From positions 1-31,574 of the forward strand of contig JAOPGA020000778.1 in assembly GCA_026419775.2 (NCBI GenBank): a stretch of 31,574 nt of DNA, given 5' to 3'. This document shows, piece after piece, positions 1 through 9,191 of this stretch (positions are counted from its first letter, which is position 1; every line of letters begins with the position of its first letter). The notes beneath the pieces were generated by a model. That model worked only from the letters and a program-made list of their open reading frames with translations, did no database searches and was not told where the DNA came from. Origin of the DNA: Acrasis kona (taxonomy: Eukaryota > Heterolobosea > Eutetramitea > Acrasida > Acrasidae). The translations under genes and the position numbers were made by a program.

Positions 1-62
1 GGAGATAATTATGATATTATGTTCACAATCTGTGGTAGCGAGCATTTTTTAAAGAACGATTT

Positions 63-971
63 TGTAGCGGTTGCTCCAAACGTGGTTCTCAACAAAATAG
101 GGTTAATAAAGAGATTGAAAATCTACTGTTAGAATCTAAGATTGTCAAAAACAAGATTGAATCACTAGATAGATTCTGAACATATGGAGAGAGCGCCGCA
201 ACTACAACAGGACCTAAATAGCTGGAAACAGAAAGTTGTTACCGTTACAGCCGGACTAAAGGCCCAAAATAAAAAACTACACTGGCTCAAAAGAAAAGTA
301 GCCGCTCAACAAAGGTATCTGTCAAAGAAAAAGTCTGTTGAATATGTAGTGAGGAAGGGAGCCAAGGGTTGTTGCCCAAAAGATGAGCTACTTGGTACAA
401 AAATAGCAGCTGAAGTACAATTAAGCTCAGAGGTGGATATAGAGAGGAGACGACGTGATGACAAACTCAGGACCACAATAACAATTTCCGAAGTCGTAAA
501 AAGATTGAAGCACAAGTTTCGTCTCACTGTTTCAAAATCTGTTGTAACTTTTAGAGTTACGTAATTGGATCAATTGGAGAACAAGTTATCCCGCAGACTG
601 TACAGAATACCAAGAAATAAGTCCATGGCGTATTTTTATGAAGTATCACAACAGAATTCTAACAGATGCTGTAATTAAAATTGAAAATAGAAAGTTGACG
701 GGACGGCTACTCAGGACATTAAAAACCAGGAAGGGGCAATTGTACTTTAATAAGAATATGCCTGTTAGGGAGAATCAAGTAGCCGTCCCATCAACTTTCT
801 ATATTTAAAACAGTACTGGAGCAGTACAAGGATAGGTTACCGGAGGATGTTAAATGGGAGATCAAATCAGATGCACTAACCGATAGAGAAAAAGTTCAAC
901 AAGGAGAAGAAACAAACGCAAGGAAGACAATTGTATTCAAAAACTGTACATTCAACAATGTGAGGTTTTAG
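63..971 (+). pseudogene. Decayed coiled-coil protein gene, three reading-frame fragments
   Basis: I do not recognise the family. Three plus-strand pieces look like remains of one gene. Piece 63-179 starts with a C-x2-C pair and a Lys/Glu-rich helix. Piece 184-564 (126 residues) continues the coiled-coil pattern with heptad-like Leu/Lys spacing, then turns Arg-rich near residues 87-93. Piece 783-971 is about 60 residues of mixed charge ending at a clear TAG. The frames differ, so at least two frameshifts or introns separate them. An inverted repeat (687-802) sits between the second and third pieces and overlaps the start of the third. An N-terminal zinc pair plus coiled coil is common in transposon-encoded proteins, but that is only a guess at the class. 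Confidence 0.4.
687..802. repeat. Inverted repeat with 25-bp arms and 66-bp loop
   Basis: Arm 687-711 and arm 778-802 are reverse complements with 24 of 25 positions matching; the core is GGGACGGCTACT read inward on the left arm. The 66-bp spacer has no obvious ORF. It could be a foldback insertion or the two ends of a tiny MITE; alternatively it could give a hairpin in a transcript. It lies inside a decayed gene, so insertion is plausible. Confidence 0.8.
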
Positions 972-1118
972 TAGAACTTTTTTAATCAACTCCGCGGAGT
1001 GCATAAAAATTTTTTTTACCACCACCGCAGATGGCCGCATTGTTTTTTTGACCTCTTCATACCTCTATTGACTGCTTTATAAAGTCAAAATTTTCTGCGG
1101 AGAAGGAGACAAGAACAT

Positions 1119-1430
1119 CTATCCCTCTACAGGCAAGGTATCTTCGTCTGAGTCTTTATAGTTGACCTGTTTTGGATGAATAAACAATCTCCCTTCTTTT
1201 AATAGCTCATTGAACTCGTTTTTGTATGCTTTCTTGTTTATTTTTAGACTATTGGACAATGGAGGTTTACTAATGTCTTTCTTTCCAATGGTCTTATCCT
1301 TTGAAAGATACAAGTCCCTCTTTGTAATCATGGAAAACACCTTGTCCTTAACCTTGTTTTGTTCAACCCTACAAAAGAAGATGTTGGCAATGTCCTTATG
1401 GTTTCTCACTCCGTAGTAGTTCAGCTTCAT
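1119..1430 (-). CDS. Hypothetical Lys-rich protein, 103 aa
   Basis: An ATG-initiated minus-strand frame of 103 codons. The product is Lys/Asn-rich, basic through the middle and acidic near the end (DSDED). I see no signal peptide, membrane segment or known motif. Codon use favours AT-rich third positions like its neighbours. The opposite strand also carries an open frame here (1210-1416) that is hydrophobic and looks like its shadow. The gene lies directly against the 5'-truncated LINE copy on the plus strand, so its upstream part may have been lost. It could equally be a fragment of a longer ORF or chance. Confidence 0.3.
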   Translation of the reverse strand: MKLNYYGVRNHKDIANIFFCRVEQNKVKDKVFSMITKRDLYLSKDKTIGKKDISKPPLSNSLKINKKAYKNEFNELLKEGRLFIHPKQVNYKDSDEDTLPVEG

Positions 1431-1539
1431 AGCTTCTCAAAGCTGACTTCTATAGAAGAAAAGCTTTGTGTATGTGACAATCAGCTTCTCTCTNCTATTG
1501 TTACAGAGAAGAATTGTTTTGCTAGCTGCGAGTTCTTTT

Positions 1540-2413
1540 ATGTCCAGGCCCCACGCCAACATTCCTGGAAATGAAGAAGCGGATAAATTTGCAAAACTGG
1601 GACTAAATAACTTCTACATCAATGACATTAGTCCTCCATCGTCACTTCTCTTTGACATTGTTTGTAAAGGTGAAGTTCCACACTCCTCTGTCCGTAGTGC
1701 AGTCTCCAACTACCTTCTGTCCACCATCTCCAACTCCTCTGACTACAAATATAATATTCTCCATGATGAATATAATATTAAAGCCAGCGTTGACACCAAC
1801 CTTATGTCACGACCCAAACAGATCTTCCTCCTCCGTCTCCGTTCTAATCAACTCTGCACACTTTCTAAAATGCAGTATTGGGACAACAACAACCAAATTA
1901 GCAACACCAAATGCCCAACAAGGTGTTGTTTGCAACATGAGGACCAATCTCATGTTCTTTTAAATTGTTGCAAAAATTTGCCATACACTTATGATGCAAT
2001 GCGATCAATCAATGACCTGATTCAAAGCAACATGCTGCCAGGATCACTCATAAAGGGCTCATTTAAATTCTGGGGTCTTCCATTCACACTATACCAAAGT
2101 GGTTTTGATTTTGACGAACATCCTTCAACCGACAAACGCAAAGCTACTATTTATGCTAGTTTACTTGGTTACACTAGTATGGATGTAGTTAAGAGCTTTC
2201 CAAACAAGATACCAGTCAAAAAGCCACTCCAAGTGTTGAGGAAGATATCAACAATCTTGATGGAAACCTCTTACTCTATCTGGCACGCGCGCTGCGCAAC
2301 CCATGTCATCAAATCCGCCAAGCTAGGCGGACCTTCAGTTGTATAGAGTCATTTATACACATGTAAATAATTTCTAATAAGCTTGTCGCAGAATGCAATT
2401 TATAAAAAAAAAA
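1540..2413 (+). pseudogene. LINE family A, 3' end: RNase H tail and zinc motif
   Basis: This is the C-terminal part of a non-LTR retrotransposon ORF2. It opens with the end of an RNase H domain (IPGNEEADKFAK, carrying the last catalytic Asp), continues through about 110 residues of linker, then a zinc-knuckle-like stretch near 1910-1975 (C-x3-CC-x2-H then HVLLNC), typical of the region after RT/RNase H in LINE ORF2 proteins. The frame stays open to a stop at 2344-2346 and is followed by a short 3' UTR ending GCAGAATGCAATTTATA and a run of A at about 2403-2413. RT and endonuclease are absent, so the copy is 5' truncated. Related copies lie at 9996-10175 (-), 15201-15592 (-) and 18139-18750 (+). 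Confidence 0.75.
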
Positions 2414-2426
2414 GTAAACTATCAAG

Positions 2427-2994
2427 ATGCAATTAAGAAAACACTTAAGACAATGGTTGAGAGAATAGGACCAACAGAAATAAGATTCATTTTGTAAGGT
2501 TTGAGTTCACATTTAGTTTTGGTGGGAATGGCGATTTGATCAAGAAGTACTGACGAGTGAGTTTTTCAAAAAAATTTTAACTGTAATTGATGCTACGGAG
2601 TGCCCAATACAGCGGCCTTCAGACTACTTGATTCAAGAGTTGTATTACTCAGGTAAGAAAACGTCATACCATCAAATATCATGTTGTTTGCAACATTTCC
2701 AATGGTGAGATAATTGATGTTCATGGACCATTTCTTAGACACTCTCATGGTGTCACAATTGCGCAGTTGTGGATAGAAAAGCATAACATTGAACATGATA
2801 TTGACGAGTTTATACTTGGTGATACAGCATACATTGGATTGAAAAACTGCCTTACACCAATCAAAAGGAATAGAAATGAACCAGAGCTATCTCAAACTAG
2901 TACAGATTTAAATGTTGTCATCTCATCAGTTAAAATTGTTGTAGAGCAAGCAATAAGAAGAATCAAAAAGTTTAAATGTTTGAATGAAAATTAG
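2427..2994 (+). pseudogene. PIF/Harbinger-like DDE transposase remnant (DDE_Tnp_4 type)
   Basis: Two frames together show the DDE_Tnp_4 pattern. The first, around 2570-2697, contains TVIDATECPIQRP and YYSGKK, where the Asp (codon 2589-2591) fits the first catalytic position and YSGKK is a family hallmark. After a frameshift near 2680 the second frame runs to 2994 and contains FILGDTAY (second Asp, codon 2821-2823) and VVEQAIRRIKKFK (final Glu, codon 2944-2946), followed by the usual Lys/Arg-rich end. All three catalytic positions survive, but the frame is broken and the N-terminal part is missing. The A-tail of the LINE copy just upstream marks the left limit. The PIF versus ISL2EU lineage cannot be decided. 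Confidence 0.7.
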
Positions 2995-3685
2995 AGACAC
3001 AAACAATCACTTCATCCTTATGCTTTTTATAGTTGTGCTTCTATGGAAATAAGAGTTCTTCACCCCATCTCCTTTACTGCGAACGAGTATTTGTATAATT
3101 GAAATAAATTATTTTTTAACACTAGAAAACACTGGAAACACTAAAAACACTGACTGTTTGTGTTACAACGAGTTTTTAGAGTTACACTGAGCTTTTAGAG
3201 TTTTTGGTGTTACAGTTTAGTTACCTTGCCTTGTGAAGCCTTCATGTTTGAAAGTCCTTTTCCATGTCCTGTGACAGTAAAATTGTACCCCATGTGAATG
3301 TTAAGATACAGTTCCTTCAAAAATGAGTAATAAATAATTGTATTTATGCACTTAAAATGTTTTGATGTGCCATCATCGAAACTTATCCCAACATGTTTAA
3401 ACAAACTTAGAATCCTGAGTTGATTTGGCTATAAACATGTATGTTTTACGTTTAAGCTTTCCTCCAATCTTATCCTTACTACAGAGCACAATAATTAGCC
3501 AACCAAAAGTAGATTTTAAAACCAACTAGCTTGATTTTGATCACAACAATCATTACAGAGTAAAAAAGAAAAATCCTGTACTATAACTAATCATCTTGGT
3601 TCTAATTTATCAAAGCACTCTGCCTGATAAGTTTCTTGGTGTTTTTTAGAATTGTAATGATTAATACAAAACTTTGCCCTGTTTT
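2995..3685. other. Non-coding stretch with irregular AACAC-type repeats
   Basis: No convincing gene. Between about 3118 and 3215 a short motif of the form AAACACT/GTGTTAC recurs in both orientations (several AAACACT copies, then GTGTTACA and GGTGTTACAG), which may be a decayed terminal region of the transposon to its left. A 64-residue minus-strand open frame at 3210-3404 has no recognisable feature and I do not call it a gene. Confidence 0.4.
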
Positions 3686-4607
3686 CTAAGGTTGTAACAT
3701 AATCAATATCATTTTCACTTGCAATACAACCTGGGCCACTGAAAACTTGGACAATTCTCTCTCCTTCGGCCTCTCTGAATGCACCCTATCTGGGGCAACA
3801 GGAGGTCTTGCTGATATGTTGGTAGTCTTGGTCATGTCGTCGATCTTGATGTTGTTGGTGTTGTCATTGGTCTTAGCATTGTTGTTAGTCTTGATGTTGA
3901 TGGCCTTGATGTTATCAGTCTTGGTAGTGACTCTTTCCCTCACTTGCTGGATTTGTAGTGCCTCCTCTTCACTGCATTGACTGGCTCTGCGGTTATCGAG
4001 TATAGCTATGTTCTTTGTGCTCATATACTCCCTCACAATCGATAAAGCACGCGTGAAAAGCTCTAGAGATCCATTAGGCTCACTCTTCAGTCTTGACTTG
4101 ATGTACTTTTCAACGTCATTGTTAAGCACAAAGTCTTTAGAAGCTTTCAGCTGCTCCTTCTTGTCCTTTCTCTCTTTTTCCTGTTGCTCTTTTTGTAACT
4201 TTAACACGGCTTTTTTTGCTTTTTTTGCTTTTCTCTCCGCTTCAACGGCTGCTTTTTTGACCAATGACACTGCTTTCTTCTCAAGTTGCAGTTTTTTTTC
4301 CTCTCATGCGGTCTTTCTCTCTGGACTTTTCAGCTTTGGCAATCTGTTTATTTAACTTGTTGACGGAGGTAGATGAATTTGTCAGTTCAGGAACTGGAGA
4401 ATGCATTCTAATTCGCTTTGGAATGCTGCCACTATGATTATTAGCATGGTAGTGTTGTTGGTAGTAGTGGTAGGGCTGGTTATCAGAGCTAGTGATCATA
4501 GTGGTGTCTTGATCAGCTTTAAGGGACTCACTCTCTTTTGAAACAAAAGTTTCAGTAGGTTTGAAATGTGGGGTTGCATTGCTTCTTGCAGGGTTTCTTC
4601 TTGGCAT
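3686..4607 (-). pseudogene. Lys/Glu-rich coiled-coil protein, frameshifted at an A8 run
   Basis: Two minus-strand frames abut. The upstream one (4607-4281, ATG start, 108 residues) begins with an Arg/Pro-rich segment, has a His/Tyr/Gln-rich patch near residues 46-60 and ends in a basic helix. The downstream frame (to 3686) continues the same basic helix with Ala/Lys/Glu repeats that should form a long coiled coil, then a more globular stretch and an Asn/Thr/Lys-rich tail. The switch falls at eight consecutive A on the coding strand (T run near 4291-4298). This may be a decayed indel, a sequencing error, or a slippery site. Composition resembles transposon ORF1 or gag-like proteins, but there is no diagnostic motif. 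Confidence 0.45.
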
Positions 4608-4769
4608 TGTGGTTTTGTTTGTTTTTTAATTCAACAAGAAATTGAACAAGAATCTTTTTAAATATGTTGTTTTCCATGTACATAAATAAAATAATATTCA
4701 TCTTTATTCAACAGCTATTTCTCGGCTATGTTAGTTTTTTTTTTCATCGGCGTTCCCTCCATCGCTTTT

Positions 4770-4842
4770 TTTCTGCTACAGGGTATTGAACCTGTGACAT
4801 CCACCTGGCAGCCGAGTAAAATACTAGCTAAGCCAGATTAGC
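4770..4842 (-). ncRNA. tRNA-like sequence (tRNA pseudogene or SINE head)
   Basis: Read on the minus strand, 4835-4824 is TGGCTTAGCTAG, 11 of 12 to the Pol III A-box consensus, and 4792-4782 is GGTTCAATACC, a perfect B box. Their spacing puts them at tRNA positions 8 and about 51, exactly tRNA geometry. The expected acceptor stem does not pair (5' GCTAATC against 3' AGCAGAA), the T stem has an extra base, and the anticodon stem is poor, with a Gly-like TGCCA loop core. So it is not a working tRNA; a decayed tRNA or the tRNA-derived head of a SINE fits. Confidence 0.6.
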
Positions 4843-4934
4843 TTGAAATTATGGAAATTGAGGCAGACCAATTGAACAAAAATTATGTTGTATTTAAAAT
4901 TATCTATTCATCGTTAACACATTGATTTGGGATC

Positions 4935-5522
4935 TTGGTTATAATAAATCTTTCAAATAGTGCGGTTTGGAGACCTTGGCAATTCGTTCGTACCAGTACG
5001 CGAAATGATATGTGCCGACCTTTTTAGATTTTTTTTGGATTTCTTCTTTGAATGTCTTCTATTTGGAGCATGCGGAGGTGTAAAAGCCAACGATAGTTTC
5101 CGAATTGCTCTTTGAAGAGCTTTATTTTCATTTGCAGTAAATAAATTCTTGTAATAAAGTAGCAGTCCAATCCCATCTTTCAACACAACGTACACTTTCG
5201 CTTCTCACAGTTGTTAAATGCTTTTTCATTTTTCTAACCTTCATATATTAGAACAATTTTATAAAACAAATACCCTTTTTGCTGAAGGAGGCTTTTCAAT
5301 CATTTCAGATAAAGAAATGTTCTCAAAAGTCAACACCTCAAACTTTTTAATTTGTCGCTCAAACCAATTTTTGTCATTCTTGAAAGCATCACCAGGTCCG
5401 CGAACACGAATCTTTTTTGTTTTTGGCCCAGTCGAATTGTTTGTCGTGAGAGGGCGTTTAATCCGGCATTCGGATTGCACACCAAGGTTGTTGCCTTTCA
5501 AGTCGCCCAAGCATATGGGCAC
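4935..5522 (-). pseudogene. Unknown basic protein, two decayed fragments
   Basis: Two frames in the same orientation, 5522-5259 and 5195-4953, with neither having a normal ATG start. The first is rich in Lys/Arg/Asn and contains KNDKNWFERQIKKFE; the second is helical, then strongly basic (RRHSKKKSKKNLK). A second copy of the latter lies at 9005-9150. Comparing the two shows that the natural C-terminus probably lies in another frame, containing FAYWYER and then KPHY in this copy and WYEQ and KPHY in the other, so a small indel separates the pieces here. Family unknown; the basic tract suggests nucleic-acid binding. Confidence 0.4.
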
Positions 5523-5841
5523 TACTCAATTCTCACGACGCGCATCCTTCTGTTCATGGCAATTAAAGTTATTAGATATGCATTGTTGGTTGGTATTCAT
5601 TTCAAGAGTTGTTTATGGTGTGACTATTAAGTGTTTGATGATGAATGACGTTGGTTGGAACCTGTTACTTGTTGCAATCAATTTGGAGGGAAAATCAGAT
5701 TTTATTGAGAAGAAACCAACTGAGTCATTGTAACCTTCCAATTCAACGTTTACCTTCTAATTCAACGTTCACAAAAACTAACCTAGTAGAGTCCTCAGTA
5801 TAATACTGAGAATACCAACCTTCAACATCGGCTTCATTCCG

Positions 5842-6330
5842 TTAGTCTCTTCTTTGTACTGCATCTTCTTGATTTTCAAAGTAGCCAGTGTCCAGACGCT
5901 CCCTCTCCAATGCTGCTTTAGATGCTCCTATACCTTGTGACTTATGAATGTCACCTAGTTGAATAGTTATACGCTCCTTCTGTTGGGTTCTTGCTCCTTT
6001 TTCTGAACCAGATTTCATAGCACTTTCTACCTTCTTGCTTTGATTTGATTTTAAACCAGATTCAGGGTCATTAAAGACAGAGGTTGTTAATTGTTGAAAC
6101 AATCCAAGTCTCTTTGTTTTGTTAATTAAATTTGAAACAACCGACCGTTTAGTTTTTATGGACTGATCAGATATGTTTTTTCTTGGATTTGGTATTGAAA
6201 GTAAAACAGAGTGGACTTCTGGAACACCTTGGACAATGCAAATTACATTTTTGTTTTGTTTGATAGATTGTTGGATGATGGGAGGCGAAACATTTGGTTC
6301 AGGGTCCAATTGTTCTGCTTCTTGAACATG
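5842..6330 (-). CDS. Hypothetical Ser/Lys-rich fragment, about 155 aa
   Basis: An open minus-strand frame that runs from about 6330 to 5842 without a clear ATG at its start, so it is probably an exon or truncated piece. The product has an N-terminal Pro/Gln-rich stretch, a hydrophobic patch (NVICIVQGV), then basic Ser/Lys-rich sequence and a charged end with EQ/KE repeats. I recognise no domain. It lies just downstream, in minus-strand terms, of the 3' tail of the LINE ORF1 element at 6375, so it may be the host or transposon sequence that element inserted into. Confidence 0.3.
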   Translation of the reverse strand, partial: HVQEAEQLDPEPNVSPPIIQQSIKQNKNVICIVQGVPEVHSVLLSIPNPRKNISDQSIKTKRSVVSNLINKTKRLGLFQQLTTSVFNDPESGLKSNQSKKVESAMKSGSEKGARTQQKERITIQLGDIHKSQGIGASKAALERERLDTGYFENQEDAVQRRD

Positions 6331-6363
6331 GCGATGCGACCTCCAAAACGTTGTACAGGGATA

Positions 6364-6411
6364 CCATCTGTCACAATATTTATTTATTTATTTATTTATT
6401 TATACAGATGG
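6364..6411. repeat. (TTTA)n tract: 3' tail of the LINE ORF1 element, in an inverted repeat
   Basis: About seven TTTA units at 6375-6403, which read as TAAA units on the minus strand downstream of the ORF1 at 6464-8002. The tract is bordered by CCATCTGT (6364-6371) and ACAGATGG (6404-6411), reverse complements. A GC-rich GGCCCAGGGCCC palindrome lies immediately upstream of the tail on the minus strand. Simple TAAA-type tails are usual for LINEs of the I, Tad and related groups, so I read this as the 3' terminus. Confidence 0.7.
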
Positions 6412-6463
6412 GCCCTGGGCCTTTTATAGTGTCTGGACGCGCGTGGGGCGACTTACTCCAGTT

Positions 6464-8190
6464 TCACTTTTGTTTGTTGTTGGTGGTCCTTGCTTGTTTT
6501 TTGGGTGAGGTCACAGCTGGTTCTTCCTCCTCCACCATTGCTTCATCCTCTTCATAATCGTCTTCTTCTTCTTCTGCTTCTTTGTTCCTTTTCCTTCCTC
6601 TGTTGGTGGCTGGTTTCTTTTGGATCGTCGCAAATTTATTTCCCAACCTCTTCATCATCTCCATCATCTTATCAAATTTGGAGTCCATACCTGTGATAGC
6701 TGCAGTGACATTTGATTCAATTTTTTTCAACTCAAATTCCTGAGTGTCTTGTCTTTCGGAGACCAATTTAATGTTTTGACTAAATTCTTTGATTTGGTCT
6801 TTAGTGGCTTCTTGGTCCATACGTATGTCTTTTATTTGGCCAAGGATGGTCGCGAGGGAATTTTGGTTGTTGTTGTTGTTGCTTGTGTTGTTGTTGGTGT
6901 AATTGTTGCTGTTGTTGGAGTTGTTGGAAGTTGCTGTCCTCTCGGAGGGCTTCCATGGGATCAAAGTAATTTCGACCGATGCAGAGAGTTCTAGGGTAAG
7001 CTCATTATTTGATTTGATTTCTTCTTTCTCCTCTGCGGTTAGTCCCATAATATTAAGGAATCCAAATCTTCCTCCTGTTTTCCTGTTGTTGACAAAACGT
7101 ACCTCGGCTGTGACATTATTGTTGTAGCATAATGCTAATGCTGTGTTGATGTCTGTAATTGCCCCTTCAATCACATGGATTTTAATGTATTTGGGGAAGA
7201 AATTTAATCCCCTATCGGGGCCGGCGAGGGCTGAGGTGGGTGATGCTCTTGGGACGTGTGTTTTGTTGTTCGCGATGTTGAAAAATTCTTCTACCATAAA
7301 AGAGCAGTCGTCCTCTATCTTTTTCTCTCCTAGGATGTGTGCGTACTCGCAATCTTTTTTGATGTGAACAATTAATCTGTTTGTAGAGGTCTTTTTGTCG
7401 AACCAGGATCTCCAATGTGTAATTGTCTTTGTGGTTGTAGTCGTCTTTAATTCTCTTTTCAACCAGAAGAGGCATGTTGTGTGCGAGAACTTATTAATTG
7501 GGGTGATTTGGACTGCATTCTCTCCTCCTGTACCCTTATCATAAACTGTCAACCAGTCGTCATTGCTGTCAACTTTATGACCGTTTGTGATAGCTGTTTT
7601 GAGTTCTTTCCAAAAAATTACAACGGCTTGTTCTTTCTCGTCAAAGTATTTGTAGTTGATGTCCTCTGGGTTGCTCACGTGATTTTCGATCATTGTCCAT
7701 GGGATGATGAGGATGTGGTCACTATCTAGTCTCAAGTTCTTAAATGTAATCTTCGTCTTGTTGAATTGGTCCATGTGGCCAGTCGGTTTCATTGGGATTG
7801 TTGCATCCTTGTATCTTGTTGAGAAATCTCCGCTGAACATTTGATTTTTGTGTGGGATTGTTTGTGTAAATCGATTTTTTGTTTCCTTAATTTTACAATT
7901 TATATGTGAGGGTAAGTAGTAACGGGTATGTAACGGTTTCATAAATTGGCGTCCAAAAGCCCATTGGCCGACGTGTTGTTTTTTATTGGGTTGTTCATAC
8001 ATTTTTGGATAGATTTAGCCATAATTTGTAAAAACTCCATTTTTAGCATTTCAAACTCTTTACTTGCTTGTTTCTTAATTTTTTTATCGTTCTTGTCTTT
8101 ATTAAGTAGGAATTTGTAGTAAATTTTCCTGCGAATAGATCTCCAACATTCTCCTGTTATTGACCTGTGTACCCCAGCTTGGAATGTCAT
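6464..8190 (-). CDS. LINE ORF1-like protein, 512 aa, with upstream N-terminal frame
   Basis: A single long frame (8002-6464, 512 residues) is the longest intact ORF of the window. Residues about 275-345 can be read as an RRM-like fold (strand KYIKIHVIEG, helix, strand TAEVRF, strand GRFGFLNI). An Asn-rich linker with long N tracts follows (about 360-385), then a predicted coiled coil (about 390-460), an Arg/Lys patch and a strongly acidic tail ending in a basic cluster. RRM plus coiled coil is the usual plan of LINE ORF1 RNA-binding proteins. An overlapping helical frame (8190-7939) in another phase probably supplies a lost N-terminus. No RT follows; the (TAAA)n tail starts about 60 bp after the stop. 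Alternative: an unrelated host nuclear protein. Confidence 0.55.
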
Positions 8191-8333
8191 TTAAATATAA
8201 TTGTGGGGATGTTATTGTATTTCGCTCACACTCTTTGTATCATTACCTTTCGACGTGGTTAGGATCATGCAGATATTCATTGGTACACTTTTTCTACAAT
8301 GAACTTATAAAAGACAAAACATCTGGGAGGGAT

Positions 8334-8754
8334 ATGGATGTAGCAGAGTATTCTAGTTATACTGGTGATGAGAGTGATAATGAATGGGAAGAATTTTAAT
8401 TTTTGTAATGTGTTCAATGTACACTTTGAATAAACGAAGATGCATTTAGAAATTCCTTTGTTGTCCGACGGAGAAGAAGAAGAAGAATGTCCTCAAGAGG
8501 AGTTCAATAACTTTATGGATAATGTGAGGAGAGATTCTCAGAGACAGGAACAGATACATTTAAACAGTGAACGCATCGCATTAAATGAAAATACATTGAG
8601 GGTGCCGAGTGCTTGTTATGAGGAGGAACTATCTTCAAATGTGAGTTCTGAAGAGTCTCTAGAGGCAGAAATAAACCATCCGAGTGTCGAATCAAACTTT
8701 GAAAACGAACATGTAGATGAGAACACAGATGAAATTGCAGTGCCAGTTTGTTAG
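8334..8754 (+). CDS. Acidic N-terminal-type fragments, possibly piggyBac-like
   Basis: Two plus-strand pieces. The first starts at ATG 8334 and ends at 8399 (21 codons, ending ESDNEWEEF). The second, 8440-8754, starts with ATG and encodes 104 residues that begin MHLEIPLLSDGEEEEE and stay strongly acidic with Ser/Asn. Short acidic N-terminal regions like this precede the DDE domain in many piggyBac-like transposases, and a Cys-rich tail lies 75 bp downstream (8806-9000). No DDE domain is present between them. The assignment rests on this arrangement more than on any single motif, so it is tentative. A shared acidic pattern in two adjacent pieces may mean an internal duplication. Confidence 0.3.
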
Positions 8755-8805
8755 AGCGATTTAAATGTTGTACATAATGGTATGTAATGGCATTTGTACT
8801 TTTAT

Positions 8806-9000
8806 TAACATAACACAGTCTTGATCAATGTAAAACATGATTTTCCGAAATACCCTGAACAAAAGGTGCTTGAGGGAAAAGGTCATAGAACAAATAAATG
8901 TAAACAATGCAATGAATTTGCTGCATTAAATACCGCAGAAAGAAAATGTATGAAATGTAATGGGTGCATACAAAAATATTGTAAATATTGTAACATTTAA
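8806..9000 (+). pseudogene. Cys-rich zinc-finger tail, piggyBac CRD-like
   Basis: An open frame ending in TAA at 8998-9000 with no ATG, so an exon or a C-terminal remnant. It encodes CKQC-x11-CMKCNGC-x4-CKYC, seven cysteines in a compact C-x2-C array preceded by HDFPKYPEQK. PiggyBac transposases end in a Cys-rich RING-like domain after a comparable linker, which is my basis for the name. The catalytic core that should precede it is absent, and an acidic N-terminal-like ORF lies just upstream, which suggests an internally deleted element. It could instead be any small zinc ribbon. Confidence 0.35.
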
Positions 9001-9004
9001 AGAT

Positions 9005-9150
9005 CTTTGTCGAACTAAATCTTTTGAATAATGCGGCTTAGAGGCCTTGATAATTTGTTCGTACCAGTATGCAAAATATGGTAGGTGCCTGCCGTTTTAG
9101 ATTTTTTCTTTGATGTTTTCTTTAAATGTCTTCTATTTGGTGCATGCGTG
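9005..9150 (-). repeat. Partial second copy of the 4,950 basic-protein sequence
   Basis: About 125 bp align with 4940-5080 in the same orientation. Both read HAPNRRH, then a Lys-rich tract, then a stretch with TGTNxL in the frame shown and WYEQ/WYER in another. Differences are substitutions and small indels, so these are old copies of one dispersed sequence rather than a recent duplication. It starts right after the Cys-rich ORF on the opposite strand. Confidence 0.6.
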
Positions 9151-9191
9151 TCGTAAAAATGCTATAACACAAGATAAACAAGTATATGATA

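Noticed and set aside
989-1000. Perfect 12-bp palindrome ACTCCGCGGAGT, with a related TCTGCGGAGA 90 bp on
   Set aside because: Too short to call a site or terminal repeat without other copies.
3747-4355. Hydrophobic plus-strand ORFs (Leu/Val/Ser/Phe-rich) that look like membrane proteins
   Set aside because: They are the antisense of the Lys/Glu/Asn-rich coiled-coil frames on the minus strand; reversing Lys and Asn codons gives Phe and Leu/Val.
4724-4772. T-rich runs as Pol III or rho-independent terminators
   Set aside because: No GC stem precedes them, and they lie downstream of a tRNA-like sequence that does not fold properly.
5259-5522. Intact small gene starting at 5522
   Set aside because: The start is GTG preceded by an in-frame stop, with no ATG nearby; kept only as a pseudogene fragment.
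6490-7729. Several plus-strand ORFs, including a Val-rich one at 6749-6994
   Set aside because: All lie antisense to the intact 512-codon ORF1-like frame; the Val tract is the reverse of its Asn tract.
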